From NCBI GenBank assembly GCA_018398765.1, contig JAHBMJ010003599.1:1-15000 (forward strand): DNA of 15,000 nucleotides, in the 5' to 3' direction. How positions within the stretch are numbered: the first letter of the stretch is position 1; the number at the start of each line of letters is the position of its first letter. A program made the position numbers and the translations under genes. The notes under the pieces are model-generated. The model made no database searches. It was not told where the DNA came from and saw only the letters and a list, made by a program, of their open reading frames with translations. Positions 1 to 7,876 of the stretch are shown here, piece after piece. Source of the DNA: Chromera velia (lineage: Eukaryota > Sar > Chromeraceae).

Positions 1-33
<33 letters not shown>
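1..33. repeat. (AT)n microsatellite
   Basis: Sixteen uninterrupted AT dinucleotides at the very start of the window. The tract may continue beyond the edge. It grades into AT-rich non-repetitive sequence. Confidence 0.95.
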
Positions 34-35
<2 letters not shown>

Positions 36-465
36 TACATATCTGTTTTTATAAGATATATACAGAGAATTATATCTGAAGCTAGATATCTAAAGATGCG
101 ACATACGATAAGTTGATCTAGAACTTGACTCATCATATGATATAAGCTCCATACCGCATGATGAGCATTCAGCATTGAAATAAGATACTTCTAGAGAGCA
201 AGCTAGACTCTAGAGAGATAGTTCATATCCTAGTTCAAATCCTGCGGCCTCAACTTGAAGCCGCCTGATTCCTTTGCATAGACGTGATCGAATTTGTCTC
301 TAGATTCATGCATAATGCATCATTCAAAAGTTAATTAACAACAGTTCCATATGACTTACTTCAGAATACTTCAGATTCAAACTAGGATTCAAATGTCCAG
401 TTCTAAGGTCTTTTCAGACTTAACTCGCACTGGCACTGGCAGAATTGTCACTCACTTGTGTCTGT
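34..465. other. AT-rich flank downstream of the GGACT-like gene
   Basis: No coding region, RNA gene or clear terminal structure is visible. Short CTAG-containing motifs (tctagagagag, agctagac) recur between about 120 and 310. This stretch should contain the 3' untranslated region and poly(A) site of the minus-strand gene ending at 466. No AATAAA hexamer was seen on that strand close to the stop. Confidence 0.5.
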
Positions 466-2077
466 CTAGCTTCCTTTAACAGCTGCAAAATCTGGGAGCC
501 CGTTCCCAGACGCGGATCGTGCTTTCGTTGCATGCACAGGTCTGCTGTCAGGAGGTATGTACTCTCCCTTGTCTGCATAGGAGCTGATGGGCTCGAGTTG
601 CTGCAGTTCTTTGAACAAATGGAAAGAAGGATTGAGGACATAGCCCTCTATAACGGTCTCCTTTGGCAAAGGTGCGGGGACGCTCTGCAGTGCGATCTGC
701 TTTCTCTCATACATCACGGGAGCTGATTCGAACTCGTCGAGGAAGTCAATCGCATTCGCGTCCACCTCATACACCTCACCGTCCACCCTCTGCTCTCCTC
801 CACTGCCGTTGTCTCCCTCGTGGAGCGGAGGGAACATATACGGAATGTTGTACGGTCCTGCAGACATGCGCGTAACACAACAGGTACTTGAGAAGTCTCA
901 ATACACAGGTGCAAGGAAGCAAGTGCGGAGATCTGGAATATCACAGGTTGGCGGGCCCAACCAGCACAAGAAAAGCAGACACGGGAATATATATGCATGA
1001 TGAATTCGTTGAGTGGTCGGGAGTGTCTCTAATGACAATCCAAAGGGGCAGACGGGGAAAGGGAAAGGGCCACGACAGGAGGGAGGGTGATTTCGTGATC
1101 GGGTGCATGGGGAGGAGAAAACGGGGAGAGGAGGGGAGAAGGGGCAAGAAAGAACAGTGGGGGGGCGGGGACCTTCTTTCCTAGTGAGAGGGAAGAGAAA
1201 CCGACTCCGAAGGTGCAGCTAAGCTAAGAAATTCAATATGGACATTGCGCAAAAAGGAAAGGAAGGAGGGGAACGCGATGCGGGAGGAGCAGCAAAGCGT
1301 TAGTAGATGTGCATTGTGCAAGAAAGAAGGAAAGGAGGGGAAAGAAAGTGACGCGGGAGGGGCAGCCAAACATAGAAGATGCACACTGTGCAACAAGAAC
1401 AAGGAAGGGGAACAAAGCATGCACAAAGTATGACCGATGGGTATTGTGCGAGAAGGAAAGGAAAGGAAGGAAGACATGACACAGAGTGTGACAGAATAGA
1501 GCTCAGAAGAGAAACAAGCATGAAGAAGGGGCGATCTTCTGGTCGATTGAAGCAGAGAAGAGGAGAGGAGAGGAGAGGAGCACGGAAGAGAGGGAATCTG
1601 CTCGGTCACCAAATTGCAAACCCTTTGCTCCTCATCGTCACACACACCCATTTACGTAGTTACCAAGAGAGGACAATCCGTATACACAATATTAATATCA
1701 TGCAGAAAGGGGTAGGAAAGAAAGACCTGTATCACAATCGATCGAAAGTACTTGCGGCAGGTCTCTCAACGATGCAGGAAGACAGGCGGGGCAACAAGAC
1801 TCTGAAGGACACGCGCCAAGAACCAATGAGAGCGTGTCAATGCCATCGAAAATTGCACAGGCTCATGTATTAACAGCACACGAAAAGCAAACCCAGCAAT
1901 ACAGAGCTCACCTCCCACAACAAGTCTGTGCCGTCTCTCGGTTTGCGCGTCTCCGAGCTTCACTGCCCCCAGTCGTTTCATGACGTGGTGGTTCGGCTGC
2001 CCAGTCTTCAAGGTTCCGTACACAAACACAAGGAAGCGCTTGGATGCCACAGACGCAGCAGAGACGCCCGCAGACAT
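466..2077 (-). CDS. gamma-glutamylcyclotransferase-like protein (AIG2/GGACT type), two exons
   Basis: Spliced minus-strand gene: exon 1 is 2077-1912, a 1054-base GT-AG intron is 1911-858, and exon 2 is 857-466. The product has 185 residues. The donor reads GAG|GTGAGC and the acceptor TCTGCAG|GA. The joined codon gives Gly56, so ...RLVVG-G-PYNIPYMF continues smoothly. Exon 1 carries the family signature VYGTLKTGQPNHHVM (residues 19-33), where YGTL forms the substrate-binding loop. Exon 2 has GEVYEV (82-87) and FLDEFESAPVMYERK (94-108), with Glu99 at the place of the general-base glutamate of this fold. Known family members cleave gamma-glutamyl amines or peptides, releasing 5-oxoproline, in the cytosol. 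The order of motifs and the PYNIP and GEVYEVD segments fit gamma-glutamylaminecyclotransferase (gamma-glutamyl-epsilon-lysine) better than the glutathione-specific ChaC type. Exact substrate is inferred. The first ATG at 2077 was chosen because an in-frame stop lies upstream near 2104. The Ser/Ala-rich N-terminus and the last 30 or so residues are lineage-specific. It is divergent from the gene at 2682. Confidence 0.88.
858..1911 (-). other. intron of the GGACT-like gene
   Basis: GT-AG intron of 1054 bases, supported because joining its flanks restores a continuous family-typical protein. On the plus strand it is strongly purine-rich. It contains several G-runs (about 1040-1175) and a degenerate minisatellite (about 1235-1500), so the transcript is pyrimidine-rich. 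Long open frames seen on both strands here are products of this composition bias. Confidence 0.85.
1235..1500. repeat. degenerate 58-72 bp minisatellite inside the intron
   Basis: Four related units anchored on a core like GCATTGTGCAAGAAAG, followed by an A/G-rich stretch and a GAGG(A/G)GCAGC(A/C)AA segment. Cores are at about 1244, 1313, 1385 and 1443, giving spacings of 69, 72 and 58. Units have diverged by substitutions and small indels. The last is shortened. Confidence 0.7.
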
Positions 2078-2681
2078 CCTTTCAGGCACACAGAAACTTA
2101 ATCAGTCTGCTTCAACTGAGTCAGGAGACGGCGCTGACGTCTCTCTGTGCCTGCCGCTAACCGCCGGTCTACTCTTCCGTGGTGACTTAGTTCGTTTCGG
2201 GCGCACTTTGGAATTCTGTCAAGCATATTAGCTGCTGATAGCTGGCGTGCATATGTGTGCACACGGCTGTATATACGGATTGAAAGATGTCCTCTTCGAT
2301 CAATTTCCAGTCACTCCTTGGCGTTGCTTGTGGGGCACTTACAAGAGCCCCGGAAAGTTTGGCTCATAAAAGCGCATCTTGAAGAACCGATTAATCGGTT
2401 CGACCCCCGAACTCTTTTCTTAAATTTCTTTGTTCAAGATCGGATCTCTGGTGCATGGTGCATGTGATTTTGCCTACAACTCCCATACCATCCAAACTGA
2501 AGGTTTCGCTTCTTTCGCTTCACATCGCAGCGTTTGAAAGATTTCATTCTGACCCATTCCCTTTGCACAAAGCAACTGTTTGTCGCTCTATTGCTCGAGG
2601 CAACACCAACTGATCGAGTCTTCAAGTCCTTCGTCCACAACAGTCACACTTAATTGCTTCACCTACTCAAACCAAGCCAAG
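2078..2681. promoter_or_regulatory. divergent promoter region between the two genes
   Basis: The 604 bases separate two start codons pointing away from each other, so both promoters and both 5' untranslated regions must lie here unless upstream noncoding exons exist. No convincing TATA box was found for either gene. Just before the plus-strand start the sequence reads CCAAGCCAAGATGG, a good initiation context. The only striking element is an 18-bp palindrome at 2384-2401, listed separately. Confidence 0.6.
2384..2401. promoter_or_regulatory. perfect 18-bp palindrome, candidate dimeric factor site
   Basis: GAACCGATTAATCGGTTC is exactly self-complementary over 18 bases with an ATTAAT centre. 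Flanking bases do not extend the symmetry. It lies about 280 bases upstream of the membrane-protein start and about 310 from the GGACT-like start. A symmetrical site in a divergent promoter suits a homodimeric transcription factor. That role is inference. Confidence 0.45.
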
Positions 2682-3416
2682 ATGGCTCACCAGTACGAGG
2701 ATGACATAGAGAGGCAGAACACTGCCCACGACGAAGAGGTGGCACGCAACGCCCAACAGGAGGAGTATTCGAGGGCCGGGATGTACGCGTCTTCCCAGCC
2801 TGCGCAGCAACCGTACACAGACTATAATGCTCAAGGAGGAGTTGCTACAGGACAACCTGTTCCAGGGCAGCCCCAGGTGTACGGCCAGAAGGCGGCGCCC
2901 CAAGTGGTTGTTACAGGAGTACCCGAGGCCTACCCGCAGCATCCCCAAAGGGTGGTTGCGGTGATCGCAGAGATCGAGGTTCCGCCTGATGTGAATGTCC
3001 AGAAGTGCGCGGTGGCGTATCAATTGAGTGGGGGGGTACAATGTCTGGCAATTGTCGATCTGGTGTTTGGTTTCTTTTGGTTCTTGTACCCTGGCCTGTG
3101 GTTTCTTTTCTTTCTGTCCTTCCTTTCTCTTCTCGGGTTCTTCGGTGCCCGTCTGTACAACAATCCGTTGATCTGGGGGTACATCGGGTACCTGACTATC
3201 ATGCTTGGGTTCAAGATCTATTTGTTTGTTCTATCGGTGTCGTTCGGTTTCATCCTCTCCGCAATTCTGTGGATGTTGAATGCGGTGGTACAGATGTGGG
3301 TCATCTGGGTGGTTGTGAGGTTCACTCGGGCCGTCTCCGCTCTGAACGGCTCTGAGTTGAGGTTCCTGAAGGAGGGCGGGAGACCGGGAAAGGTGTCGAG
3401 ATTCATTCTGTACTGA
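2682..3416 (+). CDS. multi-pass membrane protein with Gln/Pro/Tyr-rich N-terminal tail, unknown function
   Basis: A 244-residue protein encoded without introns. I do not recognise the family. Residues 1-90 are hydrophilic: an acidic start (YEDDIERQ) is followed by Gln, Pro, Tyr and Gly-rich sequence (SSQPAQQPYTDYNAQ, VPGQPQVYGQK), a composition common in cytosolic tails that bind adaptors. Residues 91-112 form a short linker. From about 113 come four hydrophobic stretches: about 115-135 (LSGGVQCLAIVDLVFGFF), 137-156 (two-thirds Phe/Leu), 163-183 and 185-212. A short conserved-looking GARLYNN loop lies between the second and third. The C-terminus (213-244) is amphipathic and basic (ELRFLKEGGRPGKVSR). 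There is no classical signal peptide, so the tail is probably cytosolic. ATG 2682 has a strong context (AAGATGG). An upstream in-frame extension exists but lacks an ATG. Real coding is supported by one 735-base frame and a sensible topology. Confidence 0.85.
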   Translation: MAHQYEDDIERQNTAHDEEVARNAQQEEYSRAGMYASSQPAQQPYTDYNAQGGVATGQPVPGQPQVYGQKAAPQVVVTGVPEAYPQHPQRVVAVIAEIEVPPDVNVQKCAVAYQLSGGVQCLAIVDLVFGFFWFLYPGLWFLFFLSFLSLLGFFGARLYNNPLIWGYIGYLTIMLGFKIYLFVLSVSFGFILSAILWMLNAVVQMWVIWVVVRFTRAVSALNGSELRFLKEGGRPGKVSRFILY

Positions 3417-4840
3417 GCAAGCAGGAACGTTAAGTCAGAGTGAATGGAAGTAGAACAGAAGTGTGAGAAATGGGGGGGAAATGAAAAACTGTGGAGTTCG
3501 CAGAGGTATGGAGACACGGAGGGAGAGACTGTCAGAGAGAAAGTAGAAACTAAGGGTTGAGGGAGGGGATGGAACTCAGAGAAGTTGGTTGGGAAGGGGA
3601 GGCACTGCATGCAGTGACACAGGTTGGCATGTAGTCATGCAGACGAGAATCAACGGACACGGATGGGAGGGAGGAAGGGGGCAATCGGCCTTGCTTCTTT
3701 CTATCATATACGAATCAATCTGCCAGCTTCTGCGAGGAGAAAGAAAGCCAAACCAAGTCTCTGTATCGAGTCTCTCAATCGTGTTCAGATTTTTTATTTT
3801 CGACTCGTTTGTCTGAGTGACTGGAGAAAACCACGCACTGGCGGCAGGCAGGTGGGTTGCATGCTGTATATGGCCCTAGATATGGCCCGATCTTCATGCT
3901 GTTGTGCTTTCATGCCAGATCGAAGATCTTAAATTTGGTATGTTTGGGTGCAGTGTGACATTTGTGCCGTGTGCATTCATCGCATTGGCAGGAAGGCAAA
4001 AAAATGAGTGCATGGACGTTTGTTCATGTATATATAGAAAAAAAAAGTTTGTGACATGCTTTGTAAAATGCTAGGTAAAATGCCAACCTAGTAAGAAGTT
4101 TACTAGTAAACCATATATAGCTACTAAAAACTTTAAAAACACGCTTTAAACAGCCCTTCTCATCTTTTTACACAAAAATTACTCTCCAGTTAAATATTGT
4201 TTATAAACATTAAAACAAATTGCTGTGAATTAATTAGTAAATCATCCGACTTATACCTGTTCAAGTCAATTCATTATCTAGTTCATTATAATACATTAAT
4301 TATACTAGCTAGAACTTGAATTTTCTAGCTTCTATATACTGTAGAATTTAATCAGATTTATTGCTGCCTACGTGTAAAACAAGTCTCTGGACTTTCAGTC
4401 TCTTCAACACGATTCCAAAAGGAAGTCTGTCAGATAAAGAGAAGTCAAATCATTCATTTGAATCAGACATTTGATTCAAGCATGAACAACAAAAAGACTC
4501 ATGGACGCATGGCATGCAAATTTAATGGTACGGCATGACAGCGGCGGCATATGTATGTGCGATATATTTGAATGTAGCGGTGCAACACTGGTGGTATGTA
4601 CGATCAGGATATGCCCTGCAACACGGAAATGGTAGGCATTGGCAGCATACAATGGCCGAATGCTGACTAATCTAGGCTAGCTTGATAGTAGCTTTTATAA
4701 TACGTTGCCTAAATATTTTTAACATCTAATACACTGATTATATTTTTTAATTATTTAAAACATTAGTTTCAGCATTAGAGTTAGTTACATACTTTGTCGC
4801 AATGTGACATACATCCTATCAAATTGGGGTATAAACGTTC
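3417..4840. other. intergenic region, purine-rich then AT-rich
   Basis: 3417-3700 is G/A-rich and probably includes the 3' untranslated region of the membrane-protein gene. From about 4020 the sequence becomes AT-rich with scattered short CTAG and TAGTAA motifs and looks like decayed repeat DNA. Open frames between 3589 and 3932 show no family signature. I see no RNA gene. Confidence 0.5.
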
Positions 4841-5148
4841 CCCCGGGGAAATGGGACCTTATTTCACCCTAATTTCTCAAAATGGGCCAGCCACTATTTT
4901 TGGGGGGTTAATTATGTTATATGAAGCTCAAATTGGGCTTATAAAAACCCTCTAACGTTGTTTTACTCATTTTAAACGCTTTTAAAGCCATTCATAATGT
5001 TTTTCACATAAAAAAAATATATGGGGGAAATCGGAACCCAATTTCTGATACCCTATTTTACCTTATTTCTACCCTATTTTACCCCATTTCCCCAAATGGA
5101 CCAATATTTTTAAGGGGGTTAACTAGGGGGTTAATTATGTCATATAAA
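4841..5148. repeat. AT-rich host repeat, locally duplicated (left part)
   Basis: Two direct copies offset by 223 bp. The first, about 4857-5030, includes GGTTAATTATGTTATATGAAG, the sequence GCTCAAAT at 4926-4933 and TTATAAAAACC. The second begins near 5063 and carries the equivalent GCTCAAAT at 5149-5156, where it is interrupted by a transposon. Its continuation is found at 9244 onward. Between 5051 and 5090 four CCCTATTT-like motifs recur every 10-11 bp. Confidence 0.8.
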
Positions 5149-5156
5149 GCTCAAAT
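5149..5156. repeat. left 8-bp target-site duplication of the TIR element
   Basis: GCTCAAAT immediately precedes the left inverted repeat. The same eight bases immediately follow the right inverted repeat at 9236-9243. The uninterrupted paralogous site at 4926-4933 has a single copy. Confidence 0.88.
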
Positions 5157-5185
5157 CTAGGCGACGCACAGTGATAAAAAAAAAA
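5157..5185 (+). repeat. left terminal inverted repeat
   Basis: Begins CTAGGCGACGCACAGTGAT followed by ten A. It is the exact inverse of the right end. Confidence 0.9.
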
Positions 5186-5225
5186 GAAAAAAAAAATCTT
5201 GAGAAGTCTAATCTTTTTTTTATTA

Positions 5226-5229
5226 TTAT
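5226..5229. repeat. left 4-bp target-site duplication of the LTR element
   Basis: TTAT lies directly before the 5' LTR and is matched by TTAT at 9058-9061 after the 3' LTR. The context is an ATT microsatellite, so the exact duplication length is uncertain (4 bp visible, 4-6 usual). Confidence 0.5.
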
Positions 5230-5686
5230 TGTGGAGTCCTACCCTGTGGCGCCGCCCTTTGAGCCTTCGCATACGCCATGACTGAGTGAGCCAGCATGCC
5301 GCGCCACATTCTGCCGCCGCGCTTTGCTTCGTACGTGTCGCACGGTCGTCGATCGAAGTTGAGTCTGACTTTCACAATGTTCGTATTCAAGCAACATGTC
5401 ACTTGAGCAACAGATAGGATCGTTTAAGGCCAATGTATGTTTGTCATAGATCGGGAGTCTGAAACTCTGAGAGAGAGGAACAGAGAGAAGCGTAAGTAAA
5501 AATTGTGCATGATAGAATGAACCCAGCTGACTGGAATCCCAGATTGCTCTAGAGCTAAACCTTCTGTAAACTGTTACTTGAATGAGTGTTGTTCACGTTC
5601 CTTCTCTAGAATTTCCTTAAGGCTCTTATCCTCACTTTACCTTCTATCTGGACGCCATAAGGTGGCCGGACAGGGGGGACAAAGCA
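5230..5686 (+). repeat. 5' long terminal repeat
   Basis: Runs from TGTGGAGTCC to GGGGACAAAGCA. It is about 90% identical to 8605-9057. Differences are mostly C/T and G/A transitions plus two short indels, one of about 8 bases near 5435. It contains a short purine tract (GAGAGAGAGGAACAGAGAG) near 5470. Confidence 0.85.
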
Positions 5687-5689
5687 TTG

Positions 5690-5704
5690 TGGTGAACGCC
5701 AAGC
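5690..5704 (+). other. candidate primer-binding site
   Basis: TGGTGAACGCCAAGC begins four bases after the 5' LTR. TGG is the complement of the universal tRNA 3' CCA, and the next bases would pair with an acceptor stem ending GGCGTTCA-CCA. I cannot assign it to a particular tRNA. Confidence 0.45.
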
Positions 5705-5990
5705 TCGATGTTATTGAGTGTCAACTCTCATGTACCTTCTGTGATGGGGAGCAGATCTGTCCTTTTATGCAACAGTAGAAAGCCGATTGCAACGATATGA
5801 GCACGGTCAGGCAAAGACCGTGAGTAGGGGAATTCAGCATCCCTTTGCGTCCCAAGCTGCCTAGAGCCCTCTTTTGGATATCCCCTTCGAATCCGATCCT
5901 GGACTTTGCCTTTGTCCTTGGGTGGAGAGCCCAAAGATCGTTGGAGGTCGCCAAAGCCGATGGTAGAGACGTTGCTTGGTGTAACACACA

Positions 5991-6098
5991 GTTGCTCGGG
6001 ACTTCGAGGAGCCTGATTTCATTGAGAATGCCGCCTACGAGCAGATCGCAATCCAAATGGCCAATAGGGTGCTTTTCTTATACCTTTTGATTCTGTAA
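5991..6098 (+). pseudogene. coding-like fragment inside the LTR element
   Basis: A frame reading VARDFEEPDFIENAAYEQIA and then a hydrophobic end (VLFLYLLIL), closed by TAA at 6096-6098. The acidic, then hydrophobic pattern and sensible codon choice look like part of a protein. An in-frame stop lies just upstream, and the preceding ACACACAG could be a splice acceptor. No family is recognised. It may be a captured exon, a decayed gag piece or chance. Confidence 0.2.
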
Positions 6099-6681
6099 CT
6101 GTCAGACTCCGTCTTCCGGACGAGTGTCGGCTGATCACCTTCACTTGTCTTTGCTGTTGGTTGCTTGCTTGTCTACGCAAAGCTAACCACCTTCGTAGCC
6201 CACAAACACCTCCAGTATGTCTGGGTCTGTCTGGACTGGTCTTCCGACAGTGTTCAAACACAGGAAGACGCCCTTCGTCTCTCTATATGTCTGCGATGCT
6301 GCCGTTTTCTTCTAAGAGTGAGCTTGTCGCTTCTGGCTGTCCGTCTGTCGTGTAGATCGTTCAATGAGTGGCCGTTCGATCAGATGCGTGAGACTCTGCT
6401 TGTATGTTAAACAGACAGAAGGGACGGATGGCGGCGTACCACATGGAACAATGTAGTGACGGCCGGTGTGCCAGCCGGGGAGGGCCTTCTGCTCTGGGAC
6501 TCTGACGCGGCGAGCCTGGAGTAGGAAGGAGGGGGAAGTAAGGAAGGGGTACAAAATGACATCAAGCCTACCCTCAACGATAAGAGAGGCAGAAGGGTCG
6601 CGGCAGACCTACTGAGAGACAGAGTAGGGCATACGGCAGCTGCCGCTTTGTCTCTCGCCGGCGCCGGCAAAATTTTTAACA

Positions 6682-6807
6682 GGGATCGGGAAGGGCAAAG
6701 CGGGTCATGGGGGAAGGGGGTGAAAGCGGGGGACAAAGGGGAAGGGAAGGGGGGGGAAAAATGGGGGGAAAGAGGGGGAGAGGGGGGTTACTTTGGGGTG
6801 GAGAGGG
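6682..6807 (+). repeat. G-run cluster, potential G-quadruplexes
   Basis: More than ten runs of three to eight G separated by short A-rich loops (GGGGGAAGGGGG, GGGGGACAAAGGGGAAGGG and similar). Several overlapping sets of four runs meet the usual quadruplex pattern. On the opposite strand this creates Pro/Phe-rich spurious frames. Confidence 0.7.
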
Positions 6808-7678
6808 CGAATCAAATCGAGACTGGCCGAGAGCATGCGAAATACTAGCGACTGAGTGTGACTAGAGCGTTTTTTGTCCAGAGTTGAGAGTTCATGCCAG
6901 TACATATGTCAAAAGGAGCAGCAAGGGGATGAAACAAGACAAAAAGAAGAGACGAGATAAAAAGAGACTAGCAGGGCAGTCTGCAATGTGTCCGGTCCCT
7001 TCCTTCCCTCCCTTTATGCAGCTACTGACATGCGTGAAATATGTTTGTGCTCGATGAGATGGCCGAGCCCTTCTATCAATGAGAAGTTCAACTCGAAGTC
7101 GATTGCCTACCTCTACATCAGCTACATATGAGACGCAGGCAGAGGACTGCCTGATTGTTGCCGCCATGTGCTTATGCCTGCACGTGCCTACGACTGCCTG
7201 GGACTGCCCTTGTGCCCCTGCACTGAACTCAGGAGAAGGATTGAGCTCAATGCAAAGCTGAGCGTCAAAGAGGCAGACTGCGAGAATGACAAGTCAAGCG
7301 CCACACGTGCCATACATTCGGAACTTGTAGAACTCTCTTAGAAGAGTGACCGTTCTTCTTTTGTGGCTTCTCTTGGCTTTGTTTTGCATGTGGCTTGGGA
7401 GTCAGACCCCTCGTATGGCTGAGAGCACGAACGCACGAGGGGGCGCCTTCATTCGTTGTCTCCTTCTTGTTTCCTTCTGCTGATTTGAAACATTTTGCGT
7501 TATGCCTGGTTTCCTCCTTTGAGAAAAAGAGACTGAAAAAGGCAGAGAGAGGATGAGTAGAGGATGAGCAAAGAGAAAAGAAATCTTGAAAGAGATGTCT
7601 GTTGAACGAGAAAGAAAAAAAGAGAAAAAGCGAGGGGACAGCCCATGCATGTCTTGGAGTCCGTTCTGCATCTTCTCC

Positions 7679-7876
7679 CTACAGGAGGATGCCGATGTTT
7701 TGGAGGCCATCTGGGTTCTCTGGGTATCGCCTCTCCCCCTCATAGCATGGGAGTTGATAGGAGCCCTGGATGGCGGCCTTGGTGGAGCTAGCCGTCTCTG
7801 CGCATGCATCTGCGTAGAGCCAGACGGTGTACCGGCAGGCGTCTCCCTCCGATAGGTCTGACCGGGTGCCGTTCAT
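7679..7876 (-). CDS. short GC3-rich reading frame, possible captured exon
   Basis: A 65-residue minus-strand frame from ATG 7876 to TAG 7679-7681. The stretch from residue 12 (GDACRYTVWLYADACAETA) to the end (YPENPDGLQNIGILL) uses mainly C or G at third codon positions (about three quarters by hand count), unlike the A/G-rich surroundings. It has three evenly placed cysteines and no low-complexity bias. The stop overlaps a possible donor (CCT|GTAGGG), so it could be an exon. It lies antisense inside an LTR retrotransposon, which would fit a captured host fragment. No family is recognised. A free-standing small gene is possible but less likely. Confidence 0.3.
   Translation of the reverse strand: MNGTRSDLSEGDACRYTVWLYADACAETASSTKAAIQGSYQLPCYEGERRYPENPDGLQNIGILL

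Noticed and set aside
1181-1873. Long frames on both strands (156 and 164 residues) with repeated peptide units
   Set aside because: They lie in the purine-rich minisatellite inside the GGACT-like intron. The repeated peptides reflect the roughly 70-bp DNA repeat.
2390-2415. T-arm-like sequence CGGTTCGACCCCCGA, suggesting a tRNA
   Set aside because: The stem around TTCGACC does not pair well, and no D arm, anticodon arm or acceptor stem is found at the right distances.
3589-3932. Two overlapping plus-strand frames after the membrane-protein gene
   Set aside because: They overlap each other in different frames and have no motif. They sit in what is probably 3' untranslated or intergenic purine-rich DNA.
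4840-5100. CCCTATTT words resembling degenerate telomere repeats
   Set aside because: They do not match the TTTAGGG/CCCTAAA heptamer phase, the spacing is 10-11 bp, and they belong to a dispersed repeat with a transposon insertion.
5721-6056. Minus-strand frame of 111 residues in the LTR interior
   Set aside because: No retroviral or host motif is visible. The plus-strand frame ending at 6098 looks equally or more coding-like, so neither is firm.
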